From Aelia acuminata (taxonomy: Eukaryota > Arthropoda > Insecta > Hemiptera > Pentatomidae): a DNA stretch of 64,000 nucleotides. The translations under genes and the position numbers were made by a program. Below are positions 33,017 through 45,506 of this stretch, in pieces; within the stretch, counting starts at the first letter, position 1, and every line of letters begins with the position of its first letter. Below the pieces are notes generated by a model. The model did not search any database, was not told the origin of the DNA, and was given only the letters and a program-made list of their open reading frames with translations. The stretch lies in assembly GCA_911387785.2 (NCBI GenBank), contig OU426985.1, positions 9,758,853-9,822,852 of the forward strand, in the 5' to 3' direction.

Positions 33017-35387
33017 TAAGCCACAGGTTTATTAAAATAAAATAGAATTGGTAAACACGTCACCTCTCGAAAAGTATCCAATATACAATTGATACATATA
33101 CTCATATATTAACTTGATATAAGCCGTTTCTGGTAACCCCCAACCGCCTTAGAAAAACGGGAGACCAGGAACGTAGCACACCCCCTTTCTCTTCAAAACC
33201 TTAACCTCCTCCCTTCTAAACAAGGATTTTATAGTAGGGATATCTGGCACTATTTTTGCTACGAAATCGAGGCTGTCGGATAAGAATCGATATGAATCCA
33301 CGAATCTTATTTTAAAATTATTGCTAACATATTTAGAAAATTAGAGGTACTTTTCTTCAGAATTCGGGATCACATCGATTCTTTTCTCGTCATACCCCAA
33401 TTCCCTAACAAACAAGTGACTATCATAACCAGACATATTATGTAAAAATACAGGGAGGAAGTTGCGGTTTTGGAATCTTAAATTACAACTTGAATGTGCA
33501 GCTCCCCTAAACTTCCCCGTTAAGTGACAATGGTCCCTTACTTTATCACCATTCATCGGACGATTGCATATATAACAGGCGGAGGACTGGTTAAACGCTT
33601 CCATCTCCGAATCAGTTAGGGGATTCATTGTTATATTTCTTTTATTAACTTTTTTCACTTTGACGGCAAAATCTTTTAGATTTTGCGCAAAATGAGATGC
33701 GGCGTCGAGACCTCTATAAATTATTGGAGTCGAGCTAAGTGAATCATCGATTTCTTTTAAACTTTCCTCTTTTTTTATGTAAATACAGTAGGAAATCTGT
33801 TTATGTATTGATTTCGTAAGACTATATTTATTGCTCGGGTTCGGCTGACATGAAGAGACTGGTTCGAGGTAGCACTCGAAATCTGCGTATGTAGCATAGG
33901 GGACTTTGAGAGTTTTTTCTACATTTTTAAAATACATAAAATTATTTCTCCCCGGCAATTCCATCCTCGCAGGTTTATTTTCAGAGCATTGAGCTAAATG
34001 CTCGGCGTATTTCTCCATGGAATAAAAATGGATGAAACATCTTTTACATATATTTATTCTATGTTTATTACGCGTTATCTGGGCTGTAACTAATTTATTA
34101 AAATTTTTTATATAAACATAAGGCTCTACACCTTCTTTTTCTATAACTACAAGGTCTCTATGATCATTTAATTCTTGTTGTACGATTTTTAATGAATATA
34201 CATTATTTTTTTCATTCAGGCCGAAAACATTTATCGATATATTATTTGATCTTTCAAACATTTTTATTTCATGGAGTGGGGTAGGAAAACTAATACAGGA
34301 AAAGTTATACCTATGCTGCATACCTACGTAATTTAAAACACGTTCCGGACGTTTATTTACAAACTTACATAAAATAGCATATTTAAAACACTGGTTATCA
34401 TAATTATGGACGTTTATACAAGCTTTTTTGTTGTCTATTTTAGCTGGTAATTGTATTTAAGTGCTATCTCTTGATGGTTTATATTGATTTACTTTTAACC
34501 TTATACCGTCGATATCGTAGAGTCGCTAGCCGCTCTTCTTCAATTCAGATTCGCTTAGCTCGGTTTCTATCTTATTCAAAAAACTATCGATTACTTTATT
34601 TATGTCTGTCTCTTTTAAAATTGCTGTGTAATGCTTGAAGTTTTAAAAGGGACGTCGATGGTTTCCCCTAACTGATTAACCATTATGCCATCTTCCCATA
34701 CGTTTACTTTTATTGCGTTGTGCTGAAGGAGGGAAGCGTTTATTTTATTAAAAATGTTGTTTCTAATACTATTAAAAAACTTAGGCATATCGTAATTTTC
34801 GTTGCTACGGATAAAATAGGACTTCAACCTCCCTCTAAAAGCTGTTTAATACTCGGCGAAACCTATAGCGTCGGGTTTTAGAGCTAACAGGTCCTGCCGT
34901 TGTGGTCTCTTTTAAATTTTTTAGAGGAGACAAAATTGTTAATGCCTAATCTATGTGTTGTGAAATTTGTGTGACAAAAACGGCAGGACCTGCTAAAATC
35001 AAATTTACACTTAATTTCATGGCTTAACCTGTTATCTTTTCGTGTAAATACCTGTCGGCATTTACTACAAACAACATCACACTTCTTATTAAAATATACT
35101 ACTCGAGACAGGTGTTTACACGAATGTTCGTATCTTATACGATGATATTCCCTATTAAACGATTTCCCGCAATATGAACATATAAAATTTATATCGCGGG
35201 AAAATTCTTGAGTTTGTTTGGAATCCCCACAAACAGCCTCGTGTCGCAAACGATTATTTGATTGTGTAAAGGAGGCTGTTGGTGTGAATTCCTGACCATA
35301 AAAGCAGGTTAATTCGTGCGCAATGCATTCACGGTGACTAGCAAACACCATCCTACAATTTGCACATTGGCGAGAGGAAGATTCCAT
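33017..35387 (-). pseudogene. Polinton DNA polymerase N-terminal half (right arm)
   Basis: Same gene fragment as 23068-25429, read on the minus strand from ATG 35387. Differences include Tyr to Cys in ASHRECIAHE and a 1-base change after SSKKFKR that shifts the frame near 34885. Exo I DFECY and the HNMSGYDSHLF motif are retained. The palm is again missing at the same place, so the truncation predates or accompanied the inverted duplication. Confidence 0.88.
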
Positions 35388-36068
35388 TTTGGTATTTGAT
35401 ACCAATTTTTAGTAAATTAATAGTAAGTAATTCACTTTAAATAAATTTAAATTTAAGAAAAATATAAACAAAAAGTAACTTATCTCAAAAAAAAAATACT
35501 TTTAATTAAACAAAAATTAACTTCATAGAATGAAAAAAAATTTAAATAATTATATAAATGAAAAAATAATCTCAAAGAACTTTAATTAAACTAAAACTTA
35601 CTCGAAAAATATCTACGAACAAATACTATCTATAAACGAAAAGTAACTTTAATGAAAAAAAATTAAACTATTATAAGAATAAATAACACTTCGAAAAATT
35701 TTAATTAAACCAAAATTTACTTCAATATAAACGAAAAGTAACACTTCAAAAAAATTAAATAAAAAAAATTCCTTCTTAAATAATAAAAAAAAATAGATGT
35801 ATGAAACTTGAACAACTAAATAAATTAAACTAAAATTTACTCGAAAAATATCTACGAACAAATACTATCTATAAACGAAAAGTAACTTTAATGATATATA
35901 TATACAAATTAAACAAAAATTAACCTGCTTTTGAAATTACGAAGAACACAAACTCAAATATAATTTACAAAACAAACTCAAATACAATTAAAAAATAAAA
36001 ATAAACTTCAAATTCTTCCAAAAAATAAATAACTAAGAACAATAATAACTTATATAAGAAAAATAATC
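33017..36068 (-). repeat. Right arm of the ~3-kb inverted repeat
   Basis: Complement of 22388-25429. It ends sharply at 36068, where a hAT fragment begins (CCAGTAACC). The inner end at 33017 continues the LINE tail with CCACAGG. Confidence 0.9.
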
Positions 36069-36282
36069 ACCAGTAACCTTAGACAAAATTGAAGATCAAG
36101 CAATACAGATGTCACTTGATGATGATTCAGTTTACAGCTCATTTTTAGCAGAGACTGGATCTGTAGCAACAGTAATAGGTATGTAATTTTTTATATTTTT
36201 CATAAATGAAATATAGATCTAATAAGGAAGTTTCAAAAAAGTTAATTTATTAAAGTAAATGCGCTTTTCACAAAAAAAAAAT
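36069..36282 (+). pseudogene. hAT exon-end and intron-start fragment
   Basis: Repeats 39667-39876 almost exactly: the coding end DKIEDQAIQMSLDDDSVYSS plus the GTATGT donor and first part of the intron. It lies out of order, before the rest of hAT A, at the junction with the Polinton arm. Confidence 0.75.
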
Positions 36283-37347
36283 CTAGTGCGTGCGCGCAAC
36301 ACACAACTTTCACTTACCAACTTACTTAGATTAGAAATTAATGCGTTTTGTTAATTGCCACTTCTCAAATGAACAGAACGGCTTTAATTATGAACAATGG
36401 TCTGTCATTAAAGTCGTACTCCGCATGAGTGGGCTCAACGAGTTTTATGAGTTGACTGAATATTTTTCTCTTTATCTCCTCTTTATGTTTTCTTTTTTTT
36501 ATCATATATCATATTTTGCCATTTCTTATTTTTAGGCGTAACGAGGGACAGTTAATTTCTACATATAAACAAAAACAAAGGTACTTTATAGGAAACAAAC
36601 AAACAAAACAGGCCCCCCCAAAAAAGCGCCCTCAGAACATATTAATGATGATAAAGCTAACCTGATATTAAAAGACACCTAATTTTCATTAAACATGGCA
36701 AATTTGATAAAAATCGTTAAAGCCATTTTTGAGATCATGGAAAAAAAGGTTATAATTGGAAAAAAATTGAGAATTAAAGTGCCCGCTCCGTTTGTCCAAT
36801 TTTGATGTAATGTTGGCTATCGCATCTTTGGCATATAGATACATCAAACTCCCAGTTTGATCAAAATCGTTAAAACCGTTTTTGAGTAAATAAAAAAAAA
36901 CATGTGAAAATTTTACAAAATTTATAAAGTAAAGTCCCCCCTCCGGTTGATCAATTTTGATGAAATTTTGACAGTCATATCTCGGGCATATAAATAGATC
37001 AAATACCCAGTTTGATTAAAATCGTTAAAACTGTTTTTGAGTAAATAAAAAAAAATACGTGAAAATGATACAAAATTTATTAAGTAAAGTCCCCCCTCCG
37101 GTTGATCAATTTTGATGAAATTTTTATAGTTATATCTCTGGCATATAAATAAATCAAATACTCAGTTTAATCAAAATCGTTAGAGCCGTTTTTGAGAAAA
37201 TCGAAGAAAACGTAAAAAGTTATTAAATAAAGTACCCCCTCCCTTTGAGCAATTTTGATGAAATTTTTGCTGTCTTATCGCGGGCATATACATACACTAA
37301 ATACCCAATTTCAGGATCGCACGGTTTATAGTTTTTGAGCTAGTCTG

Positions 37348-37398
<51 letters not shown>

Positions 37399-38722
37399 CA
37401 TTTCGCGGGACTTGGTTATTTCGACTCAGGGAGTTCCAAAACGTGTATTTCCGTTGAAAACCGGAAGTCGAAATTTTTCACGATCGCAATACTTCCACTT
37501 ACAAGATATTTCATAGGTAAGTGAAAGTAAAAAATCTGGTGCGTGCGCGCAACACACAACTTTCACTTACCAACATACTTAGATTAGAAATTAATGCGTT
37601 GTTGTGGTCCCCTTCGTTTGTCCAATTTTGATGTAATGTTGGCTATCGCATCTTTGGCATATAGATACATCAAACTCCCAGTTTGATCAAAATCGTTAAA
37701 ACCGTTTTTGAGTAAATAAAAAAAAACATGTGAAAATTATACAAAATTTATAAAGTAAAGTCCCCCCTCCGGTTGATCAATTTTGATGAAATTTTGACAG
37801 TCATATCTCAGGCATATAAATAGATCAAATACCCAGTTTGATTAAAATCGTTAAAACTGTTTTTGAGTAAATAAAAAAAAATACGTGAAAATGATACAAA
37901 ATTTATTAAGTAAAGTCCCCCCTCCGGTTGATCAATTTTGATGAAATTTTTATAGTCATATCTCTGGCATATAAATAAATCAAATACTCAGTTTAATCAA
38001 AATCGTTAGAGCCGTTTTTGAGAAAATCGAAGAAAACGTAAAAAGTTATTAAATAAAGTACCCCCTCCCTTTAAGTAATTTTGATGAAATTTATGCTGTC
38101 ACATCGCGGGCATATAGTTACACTAAATACCCAATTTCAGGATCGCACGGTTTATAGTTTTTGAGCTAGTCTGTTCACACACACACACACACAGACCATT
38201 TCGCGGGACTTGGTTAATTGGACTAAGGGGACCCCAAAACGTGTATTTCCGTTGAAAACCGGAAGTCGAAATTTTTCACGATCGGCACACTTCTACTTAC
38301 TATATATTTCATATATAGGTAAGTGAAAGTAAAAATCTGGTGCGTGCGCGCAACACACAACTTTCACTTACCAACATACTTAGATTAGAAATTAATGCGT
38401 TGTTGTGGTCCCCTTCGTTAGACCAATTTTGATGAAATGTTGGCTATCACATCTTTGGCATATAAATACATCAAATACCCAGTTTGATCAAAATCGTGAA
38501 AGCCTTCTTTGAGTAAATAAAAGAAACACTTGAAAATGTTACAAAATTTATTAAGTAAAGTCCCCCCTCCGGTTGGTCAATTTTGGTGAAATGTTGGCTA
38601 TCACATCTTTGGCTTATGCATACATCAAATACCCAGTTTGATCAAAATCGTTAAAGCCTTTTTTGAGTAAATAAAAAAAACACTGAAATGTATTTCATAT
38701 ATACGTAAGTGAAAGTAAAAAT
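36283..38722 (+). repeat. Element X, three head-to-tail copies
   Basis: Units begin CTRGTGCGTGCGCGCAACAC at 36283, 37536 and 38337, and end GTAAGTGAAAGTAAAAAT. Lengths are about 1253, 801 and 386 bp. Each interior is a run of 145-155-bp subrepeats containing CCCCTCCGGTTGATCAATTT, AAAATCGTTAAAACYGTTTTTGAG and similar. A block with GACCATTTCGCGGGACTTGG and AACCGGAAGTCGAAATTT follows. No coding. A single copy sits at the matching place in hAT B (43504-44731). Confidence 0.85.
37350..37395. repeat. (CA)n microsatellite inside element X
   Basis: Pure CA run of about 46 bp. Shorter runs occupy the same place in the other units (about 38177-38193 and, on the other strand, 43648-43658). Confidence 0.95.
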
Positions 38723-38747
38723 ATTTTGCTGAATTCAAAAACATTGT

Positions 38748-39776
38748 CTATTACAACAGATTGTTGGCCCTCACAGCTTATTTTATAAAAGATGGGAAAT
38801 TCATAAGTGCTTTACTTGATTGTGATTTAATAAGCGATTCCCATACAAGTGAAAATTTAGGGAGAGCAATACAAAGTATTTTAAATGAGTGGAACATTAA
38901 ATCAAAAGTTATATTTGCAGTATCGGGTAACGCTCCAAATATAACTTCAGCCCTGAGGAATCAGCAAATGAAATTTATGGGTTGCGCTGCACACAAAATC
39001 AATTTAATTGTAAAAAGAGCGCTTGAATCACCAGAAGTTGAGGAAATCATTAACAAAATAAAAAAAAAAACAGTAAACCACTTCCGGATTTCAACAAAAT
39101 GTTGGATGAAATTATGTAAAGCCTAAAAGAGGGATGGCATTGATCCCCCATTAAAACTTATAATTTCTGTTGAGACAAGGTGGAATTCAACTCTAAACAT
39201 GGTGGCACGTTTCCTGGAGCTCGAAGTACCCATAAAAAGTACTGTAGCACTTTTGGAAATTAATGTTCCAGCTTTAAATCCATCAGAGTGGCATATTGCG
39301 AATAAGCTAGTTACAGTAATTAAACCATTCAAACAAGTAACTGAAAATTTAAGTATCCAAAGATATCCTCCAGCATCGAGTTTGATTGTTATGATCCGTG
39401 GACTACTAGACATCCTCAACAAATATAAATCAAGACTGGAATATTTTAATTTAAAAGAAACTTTAGATATATTGATAAAGGAAACACAAAGAAGGAAAAG
39501 TTTTATATATATTTGGAAATTTAGAAGATAGTGATACATTAGCTGTATGTACCTTTTTGGATCCAAGGTACAAAATTAGAGGATTCAAAAATAAAGATGG
39601 AGAAGCAGCTCATAAGGCCAAATTAAAAGTTAAAGAACTTTTAATTAAAAAAATAATTCAAATTTCACCAGTAACCTAAGACAAAATTGAAGATCAAGCA
39701 ATACAGATGTCACTTGATGATGATTCAGTTTACAGTTCATTTTTAGCAGAGACTGGATCTGTTGCGACATCAATAG
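38748..39776 (+). pseudogene. hAT A transposase, main exon
   Basis: Plus-strand coding with RNase H-like transposase features: HFIKDGKF-type start (here YFIKDGKFISALLDC), VIFAVSGNAPNITSAL, GCAAHKINLIVKRAL, ETRWNSTLNMVARFLEL, LNPSEWHIANKLV, and after a frameshift near 39500 LDPRYKIRGF. A stop follows WMKLCKA at 39124. The BED finger N-terminus is absent here because the element X array and a displaced fragment lie upstream. hAT enzymes cut and paste DNA with 8-bp duplications. Inactive. Confidence 0.85.
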
Positions 39777-40594
39777 GTATGTAATTTTTTATATTTTTCA
39801 TAAATGAAATATAGATCTAATAAGGAAGTTTCAAAAAAGTTAATTTATTAAAGTGAATGCGCTTTTCACAAAAAAAAAAAAAAAAAAAAAAAAGAGAGGA
39901 ATGATATATTTTTTAAAATATAACTAAATTATTATTTTGTGATTCACACATTTTATTAGATTTATATTTTCTGTTTTTGCAATAAAATTTTGTTGCTATA
40001 TAATTCAATTTTCAGTTTAACTTTTTATTTATTTTTAGCAAATTTGATTATTAAATTTGGTCATGTAAAATGATCTAAAATAAATTCATTTCATACTTCT
40101 TAATTCTGAATATTTAAGGAAAGTAAACCTTTTTGTATAATTTAAAATTAATAGCTAATTTTATTTTTTCATTAGCTATTGATTCTGATTATTATCATCT
40201 ATACAATTTTTTTCTGTATACAGTGTTACACTAATGCTGCCTTATTTTTTTACTTAGGATTACCTTTCTTATAATTTTTGGCGTGCTTGGTGATTTTTTT
40301 TATGTACCTTTGCCATAGTTTACAACAAACAGCTCATTTGGCTTATAAAATTTTTGTATATAATTATTATGAGCTGTATATCTACATACATAAATTTAGG
40401 TATAGAGCTAATTATTGGGAGGCCTTTTAAAAATTTAAATTATTTAGGAATAAGTTTTTCACTAATATAATATAAACACTACATAGAACTGGTTAAAAAC
40501 TCCCAAATTGGCAAGGTCACAACTTTAAAATGCAAATTATATAGAATTTTAATAATATTTGTTTAGTACTTTATTGTTTTCTCAACATTAACAG
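39777..40594 (+). other. Probable intron of the hAT gene
   Basis: Coding before 39777 is followed by GTATGT, and coding resumes after TTTTCTCAACATTAACAG at 40594. The ~818-bp interval is very AT-rich with no frame. The same interval is found inverted at 42285-42770 in hAT B. Confidence 0.6.
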
Positions 40595-40948
40595 TAAGCA
40601 GTGGTTCGAATTTTTACATACACCAAAAACTTAATTTCCTCCCATCCCTTCAATTCGGGGATTACAGAATCCCCGGAGAGCAAAGCCTTGGTAGAGCTTA
40701 ACCGCTACCTCAATGATAGCCTTATTCCACTGCATGAAGACCCCATAAGATGGTGGTATACAAATCGGCGAGAATTTCCATGGCTCTCACTTGTAGCAGA
40801 GGAACACCTTTGCATAACAACTACATCTGTTCCATGCGAACAGCTGTTTTCAAAAGCAGGCATGTCCCTTTCAGAGAGACGAAGCCAATTTTCTCCACGA
40901 AAAGCCAGAATGTTGTTCATCAACAATAATGAAGATTATTGTATTTAA
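40595..40948 (+). pseudogene. hAT A C-terminal dimerisation exon
   Basis: Reads LVELNRYLNDSLIPLHEDPI, RWWYTNRREFPWLSLVAEEHL, TSVPCEQLFSKAGMSLSERR, the classic hAT dimerisation domain, and ends at a stop at 40948. It is open over its full length. The dimerisation domain is required for hAT activity; hAT B lacks it. Confidence 0.88.
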
Positions 40949-41357
40949 TAAATAAATAATAATTTTATAATATGTAAATAATAATTCTTTATGAATTAAT
41001 ATATCTTTAAAATTTGTTTGTATATTGAACTATTTATAAGTATATTTAAATTACTTAAAATTATTTAAATAAATTTTTTATTTTTGTACAATTATTTCAA
41101 AATGTTATATTTTATTTACATCAAGTCATTAGGACTGTCAGTTGCCCTTATTAATTTTAAGATACTATTTACAATGTCCTAAGTAAGATATATTTATATC
41201 CTTATTATAACATTGTACTTCTATGTAAAAAATGCCAAAAATGGTAATATTATGATAAAAATAATCCCACATTTACTAATAATCATTAGAATATAAATTA
41301 ATCTCACCACAACACAGATTTTTGAGATCAATGAACTTTATATATGTATATATATTG
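40949..41357. other. hAT 3' flank
   Basis: AT-rich. No terminal inverted repeat recognised. Nothing else supportable. Confidence 0.3.
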
Positions 41358-41527
41358 TAATATTTGTCCAATGCTCAATGTCTTCTATCCCCACAAGGGA
41401 TGCCAAAATCTAATATTTGTCCAGAGCTCAATGTCTTCTATCCCCACAAGGGATGCCAAAATGTAATATTTGTCCAGAGCTCAATGTCTTCTATCCCCAC
41501 AAGGGATGCCAAAGTGTAATATTTGTT
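41358..41527. repeat. Three 53-bp tandem repeats
   Basis: Units start at 41358, 41411 and 41464, each TAATATTTGTCCAGAGCTCA then TGTCTTCTATCCCCACAAGG. A partial fourth starts at 41517. They abut the 3' end of the gypsy gag remnant. Confidence 0.95.
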
Positions 41528-41531
41528 AACT

Positions 41532-42262
41532 TCAGTGGGGCTTAAAAATACAATAAGCCACTAATCTCTCCTCAGATGTCTCCACCACAGTGTCTTCCAT
41601 CTGATTCTTTTCTTCTAATAAAATTAATTTAGTTCCAACATCCTGTTCCAGATTATTTAAGCGGTCTTCATTTTTTCTTATCTTATTAGTCATATCAATC
41701 TGTACTTCTTCTAATCTTTTTCCTAATTTCTCGACGACTAAGTCCATATTATCAGTTTCACTTTTAAGTTTTTCTTCCAATTTTTTGGAGTGGTTTTTAA
41801 ATTCTTCTGATTGTTTCTTGATTTCTTCAGGTTGTTTTCTAATTTCTTCCGATTGTTTCTGGATTAACCCTTTCATTTCGGCCTTTTTTCAAGAGCTTGG
41901 TTTTTAAGGCTTTCTGATTGTTTCTGGATTAACTCTTTCATTTCGGCCTTTTCTTCAAGAGCTTGGTTTTTAAGGTCTTCTGATAATTGTTTCGTTAATC
42001 TAGCAAACATCAACTCCATCCACGACTCGTCTCTTCCAGAGTTTGTCTCTGTCTGTGTTTCTTCTTCACAATCTTCTCCCTTCATTCTTTTTCTGCCCGT
42101 ACCTTCCTTTCTAGGTCTTAGATTATAATTTTTGATAGTTGTAGCCCCTTTTTCATTACTGTATTCTTCAATGATACTGGTCACTTCTTCAAAATTTTCT
42201 TGATTCTCCATTTCTCTATTAGTATCTTCTGGTTGTGGCTTCTTCATTTCTTCTTTTATCAA
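41532..42262 (-). pseudogene. Gypsy Gag N-terminal coiled-coil fragment
   Basis: Two minus-strand frames joined near 41875. The first starts MIKEEMKKPQPEDTNREMEN, has NYNLRPRK and a MELMFARLTKQLSEDL region. The second is almost pure heptad repeat (KQSEEIRKQPEEIKKQSEEF, KLGKRLEEVQIDMTNKI). This is the long coiled-coil leader seen before the capsid domain in some insect gypsy Gags. It stops without the capsid domain. No LTR is visible beside it. Confidence 0.6.
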
Positions 42263-42284
42263 AGGTCGGTTATTTAAATCTTGT

Positions 42285-43480
42285 AAAAATTTTGTAAGCT
42301 AAATGAGCTGTTTGTTGTAAACTATGGCAAAGGTACATAAAAAAAATCACCAAGCACGCCAAAACTTATAAGAAAGGTAATCCTAAGTAAAAAAATAAGG
42401 CAGCATTAGTGTAACACTGTATACAGAAAAAAATTGTATAGATGATAATAATCAGAATCAATAGCTAATGAAAAAATAAAATTAGCTATTAATTTTAAAT
42501 TATACAAAAAGGTTTACTTTCCTTAAATATTCAGAATTAAGAAGTATGAAATGAAATTATTTTAGATCATTTTACATGACCAAATTTAATAATCAAATTT
42601 GCTAAAAATAAATAAAAAGTTAAACTGAAAATTGAATTATATAGCAACAAAATTTTATTGCAAAAACAGAAAATATAAATCTAATAAAATGTGTGAATCA
42701 CAAAATAATAATTTAGTTATATTTTAAAAAATATATCATTCCTCTCTTTTTTTTTTTTTTTTTTTGTGAAAAGCGCATTCACTTTAATAAATCTTGATTT
42801 ATATTTGTTGAGGATGTCTAGTAGTCCACGAATCATAACAATCAAACTCGATGCTGGAGGATATCTTTGGATACTTAAATTTTCAGTTACTTGTTTGAAT
42901 GGTTTCATTACTGTTACTAGCTTATTAGCAATATGCCACTCTGATGGATTTAAAGCTGGAACATTAATTTCCAAAAGTGCTACAGTAGTTTTTATGGGTA
43001 CTTCGAGCTCCAGGAAACGTGCTACCATGTTTAGAGTTGAATTCCACCTTGTCTCAACAGAAATTATAAGTTTTAATGGGGGATCAATGCCATCCCTCTT
43101 TTAGGCTTTACATAATTTCATCCAACATTTTGTTGAAATCCGGAAGTGGTTTACTGTTTTTTTTTTATTTTGTTAATGATTTCCTCAACTTCTGGTGATT
43201 CAAGCGCTCTTTTTACAATTAAATTGATTTTGTGTGCAGCGCAACCCATAAATTTCATTTGCTGATTCCTCAGGGCTGAAGTTATATTTGGAGCGTTACC
43301 CGATACTGCAAATATAACTTTTGATTTAATGTCCCACTCATTTAAAATACTTTGTATTGCTCTCCCTAAATTTTCACTTGTATGGGAATCGCATATTAAA
43401 TCACAATCAAGTAAAGCACTTATGAATTTCCCATCTTTTATAAAATGAGCTGTGAGGGCCAACAATCTGTTGTAATAGAC
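42285..43480 (-). pseudogene. hAT B transposase core and intron start
   Basis: Inverse copy of hAT A. The core reads LLALTAHFIKDGKF, VIFAVSGNAPNITSAL and GCAAHKINLIVKRAL on the minus strand from 43480. A deletion at about 42790 joins LNKYKSR directly to intron sequence (42285-42770), removing the LDPRYKI region. The dimerisation exon is missing. Differences from hAT A are few (ISDSHTS versus ICDSHTS). Confidence 0.85.
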
Positions 43481-43503
43481 AATGTTTTTGAATTAAGCAA
43501 AAT

Positions 43504-44731
43504 ATTTTTACTTTCACTTACCTATATATGAAATATATAGTAAGTGAAAGTATTGCGATCGTGAAAAATTTCGACTTCCGGTTTTCAACGGAAATACACG
43601 TTTTGGGGTCCCCTGAGTCGAAATAACCAAGTCCCGCGAAATGGTCTGTGTGTGTGTGAACAGACTAGCTCAAAAACTGTTAACCGTGCGAAACTGAAAT
43701 TGGGTATTTATTGTATGTATATGCCCGCGACGTGACAGCAAAAATTGCATCAAAATTGGTCAAAGGGTGGTGGTACTTTATTTAATAACTTTTTACGTTT
43801 TTTTCGATTTTCTCAAAAACGGCTCTAACGATTTTGATTAAACTAAGTATTTGATGTACTAATATGCCCGAGATATGACTGTAAAAATTTCATTAAAATT
43901 GATCAACCGGAGGAGGAACTTTACTTACTAAATTTTGTATCATTTTCATGTGGTTTTTTTATTTACTCAAAAACGGCTTTAAAGATTTTGATCAAACTGG
44001 TTATTTGACGTTTGTATATGCCAAAGATGTGACAGCCAACATTTCATCAAAATTCTTCAAACGGAGGGGGCACTTTATTTAATAACTTTTTTCCAATTTC
44101 TACCTTTTTTTATTATCTCAAAAACGGCTTTAATGATTTTGATCAAATTCGTCATGTTTAAAATTTTCTGAGGTGGCTTAAATGGGGAAGGGGCCTTTTT
44201 TGTTTTCCTATAAAGTACCTTTGTTCTAGTTTATATTGAGAAATTGACTGTCTCTCATCACGACTAAAAATAAGAAATGGCTAAATATGATATATGAAGA
44301 AAATCAAGTAAACATATACAGGAGAAAAAAAGAAAAAAAATTCCGTCAACTCATAAAACACCTTGAGCTCACGCATGCGCCGTACGCCTTTAATGACAAA
44401 CCAATGCGTTATAATTAAAGATGTTCTGTTCATTTAATGAAAATTATTTGTTTCATAGGAAATAAATGAAATATTCAACAAGTACATAGAGAATTATAAA
44501 ATCAGACGACTTGGAGTATTATGCTTGCATTGCCGAATTATCACAAGTAAAAACTTTTATTTACTAATAAAAGAAATTAGTTTTTTTTTTTTTTTTGAGC
44601 AAATGAAAACAAAAATAAGAAATGAAAGTGGAAAAATGTATAACTTTGAGAAGTGGCAATTAACAAAACATATTAATTTCTAATCTAAGTAAGTTGGTTA
44701 GTGAAAGTTGTGTGTTGCGCGCACGCACCAG
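43504..44731 (-). repeat. Element X, single copy inside hAT B
   Basis: Same family as 36283-38722 with the same ends. On the minus strand it begins CTGGTGCGTGCGCGCAACAC after a TAAAAAT (44732-44738) and ends GTAAGTGAAAGTAAAAAT. TAAAAAT on both sides looks like the target duplication. It splits the hAT gene between the DNA-binding and catalytic regions. Confidence 0.8.
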
Positions 44732-44738
44732 ATTTTTA

Positions 44739-45288
44739 AGTTTTATTTTACATTCTTCATATTTTGCAGAAATTAAAGAATTAAAGATAGTTTTCCTTGA
44801 TGGTAATTTGTAACTGGGATTCAGGGCGTAAACAAATTGTTTAAAACTGTTGTCTTCAACAATGGAAAATGGCTGGAAATCCTGTGTGAACAATTTTAAC
44901 AAAGCTTCATCTAAGGTTTTTTTTTTAAATTAGGCATTATTCTTTGTGGCATAAATTCAGATATTTTCAACTGAGATGTAGAGGGTTGAGATCCTAATAC
45001 ATGTTGAGGTGCTTGAAGGGCACTGGTAGATGGAACTTCTTCCTGTTGAGTGGTTGGTTCAGCACTCTGAATAACAGCAAGATTTTCAGTTAGGTGTTGA
45101 GGTTTCCTTTTTTGGCTGGGAATAATTTGTACTGTAGGTTGATGCCTAACAATATGTTTTCTCAAATTCGATGTTGTAGATTTGTAGCTCACCATCATCT
45201 TACAAATTTTGCATTTTGCTACTTCTTTATTAATTTGATCAAAATGCTCCCACACTACACCTTTTTTCTGGCGCAAATTGAAAGACAT
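44739..45288 (-). pseudogene. hAT B N-terminal BED zinc finger
   Basis: Starts MSFNLRQKKGVVWEHFDQIN with a BED finger (CKICKMMVSYKSTTSNLRKHIVRH) over about residues 9-43, then Ser/Thr/Gln-rich linker and a frame break at about 44905. The next helical region reads FVYALNPSYKLPSRKTIFNS, the hAT DNA-binding region before the catalytic core. The gene is then cut by element X at 44739. Confidence 0.85.
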
Positions 45289-45346
45289 ATTTGGGTTCTA
45301 TTCAGCCTTATTTAAGAAAACTAAATAAATTTTAGGAACTATTTTT

Positions 45347-45506
45347 AACCAAAAAGGAACTAATCAACTAGAAATAATTAACATAAAACAAAACTCTGTA
45401 CTAAAGAAACCAAAAAGGAACTAATCAACTAGAAATAATTAACATAAAACAAAATCTGTACTAAAGAAACCAAAGAGGAACTAATCAACTAGAAATAATT
45501 AACATA
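45347..45506. repeat. Three ~60-bp tandem repeats upstream of hAT B
   Basis: Units start at 45347, 45408 and 45468 with AACCAAAAAGGAACTAATCA then ACTAGAAATAATTAACATAA. The last is shorter. Confidence 0.9.

Noticed and set aside
36283..38722. CRISPR array
   Set aside because: Repeats are long, adjacent and diverged with no regular unique spacers, and the context is eukaryotic.
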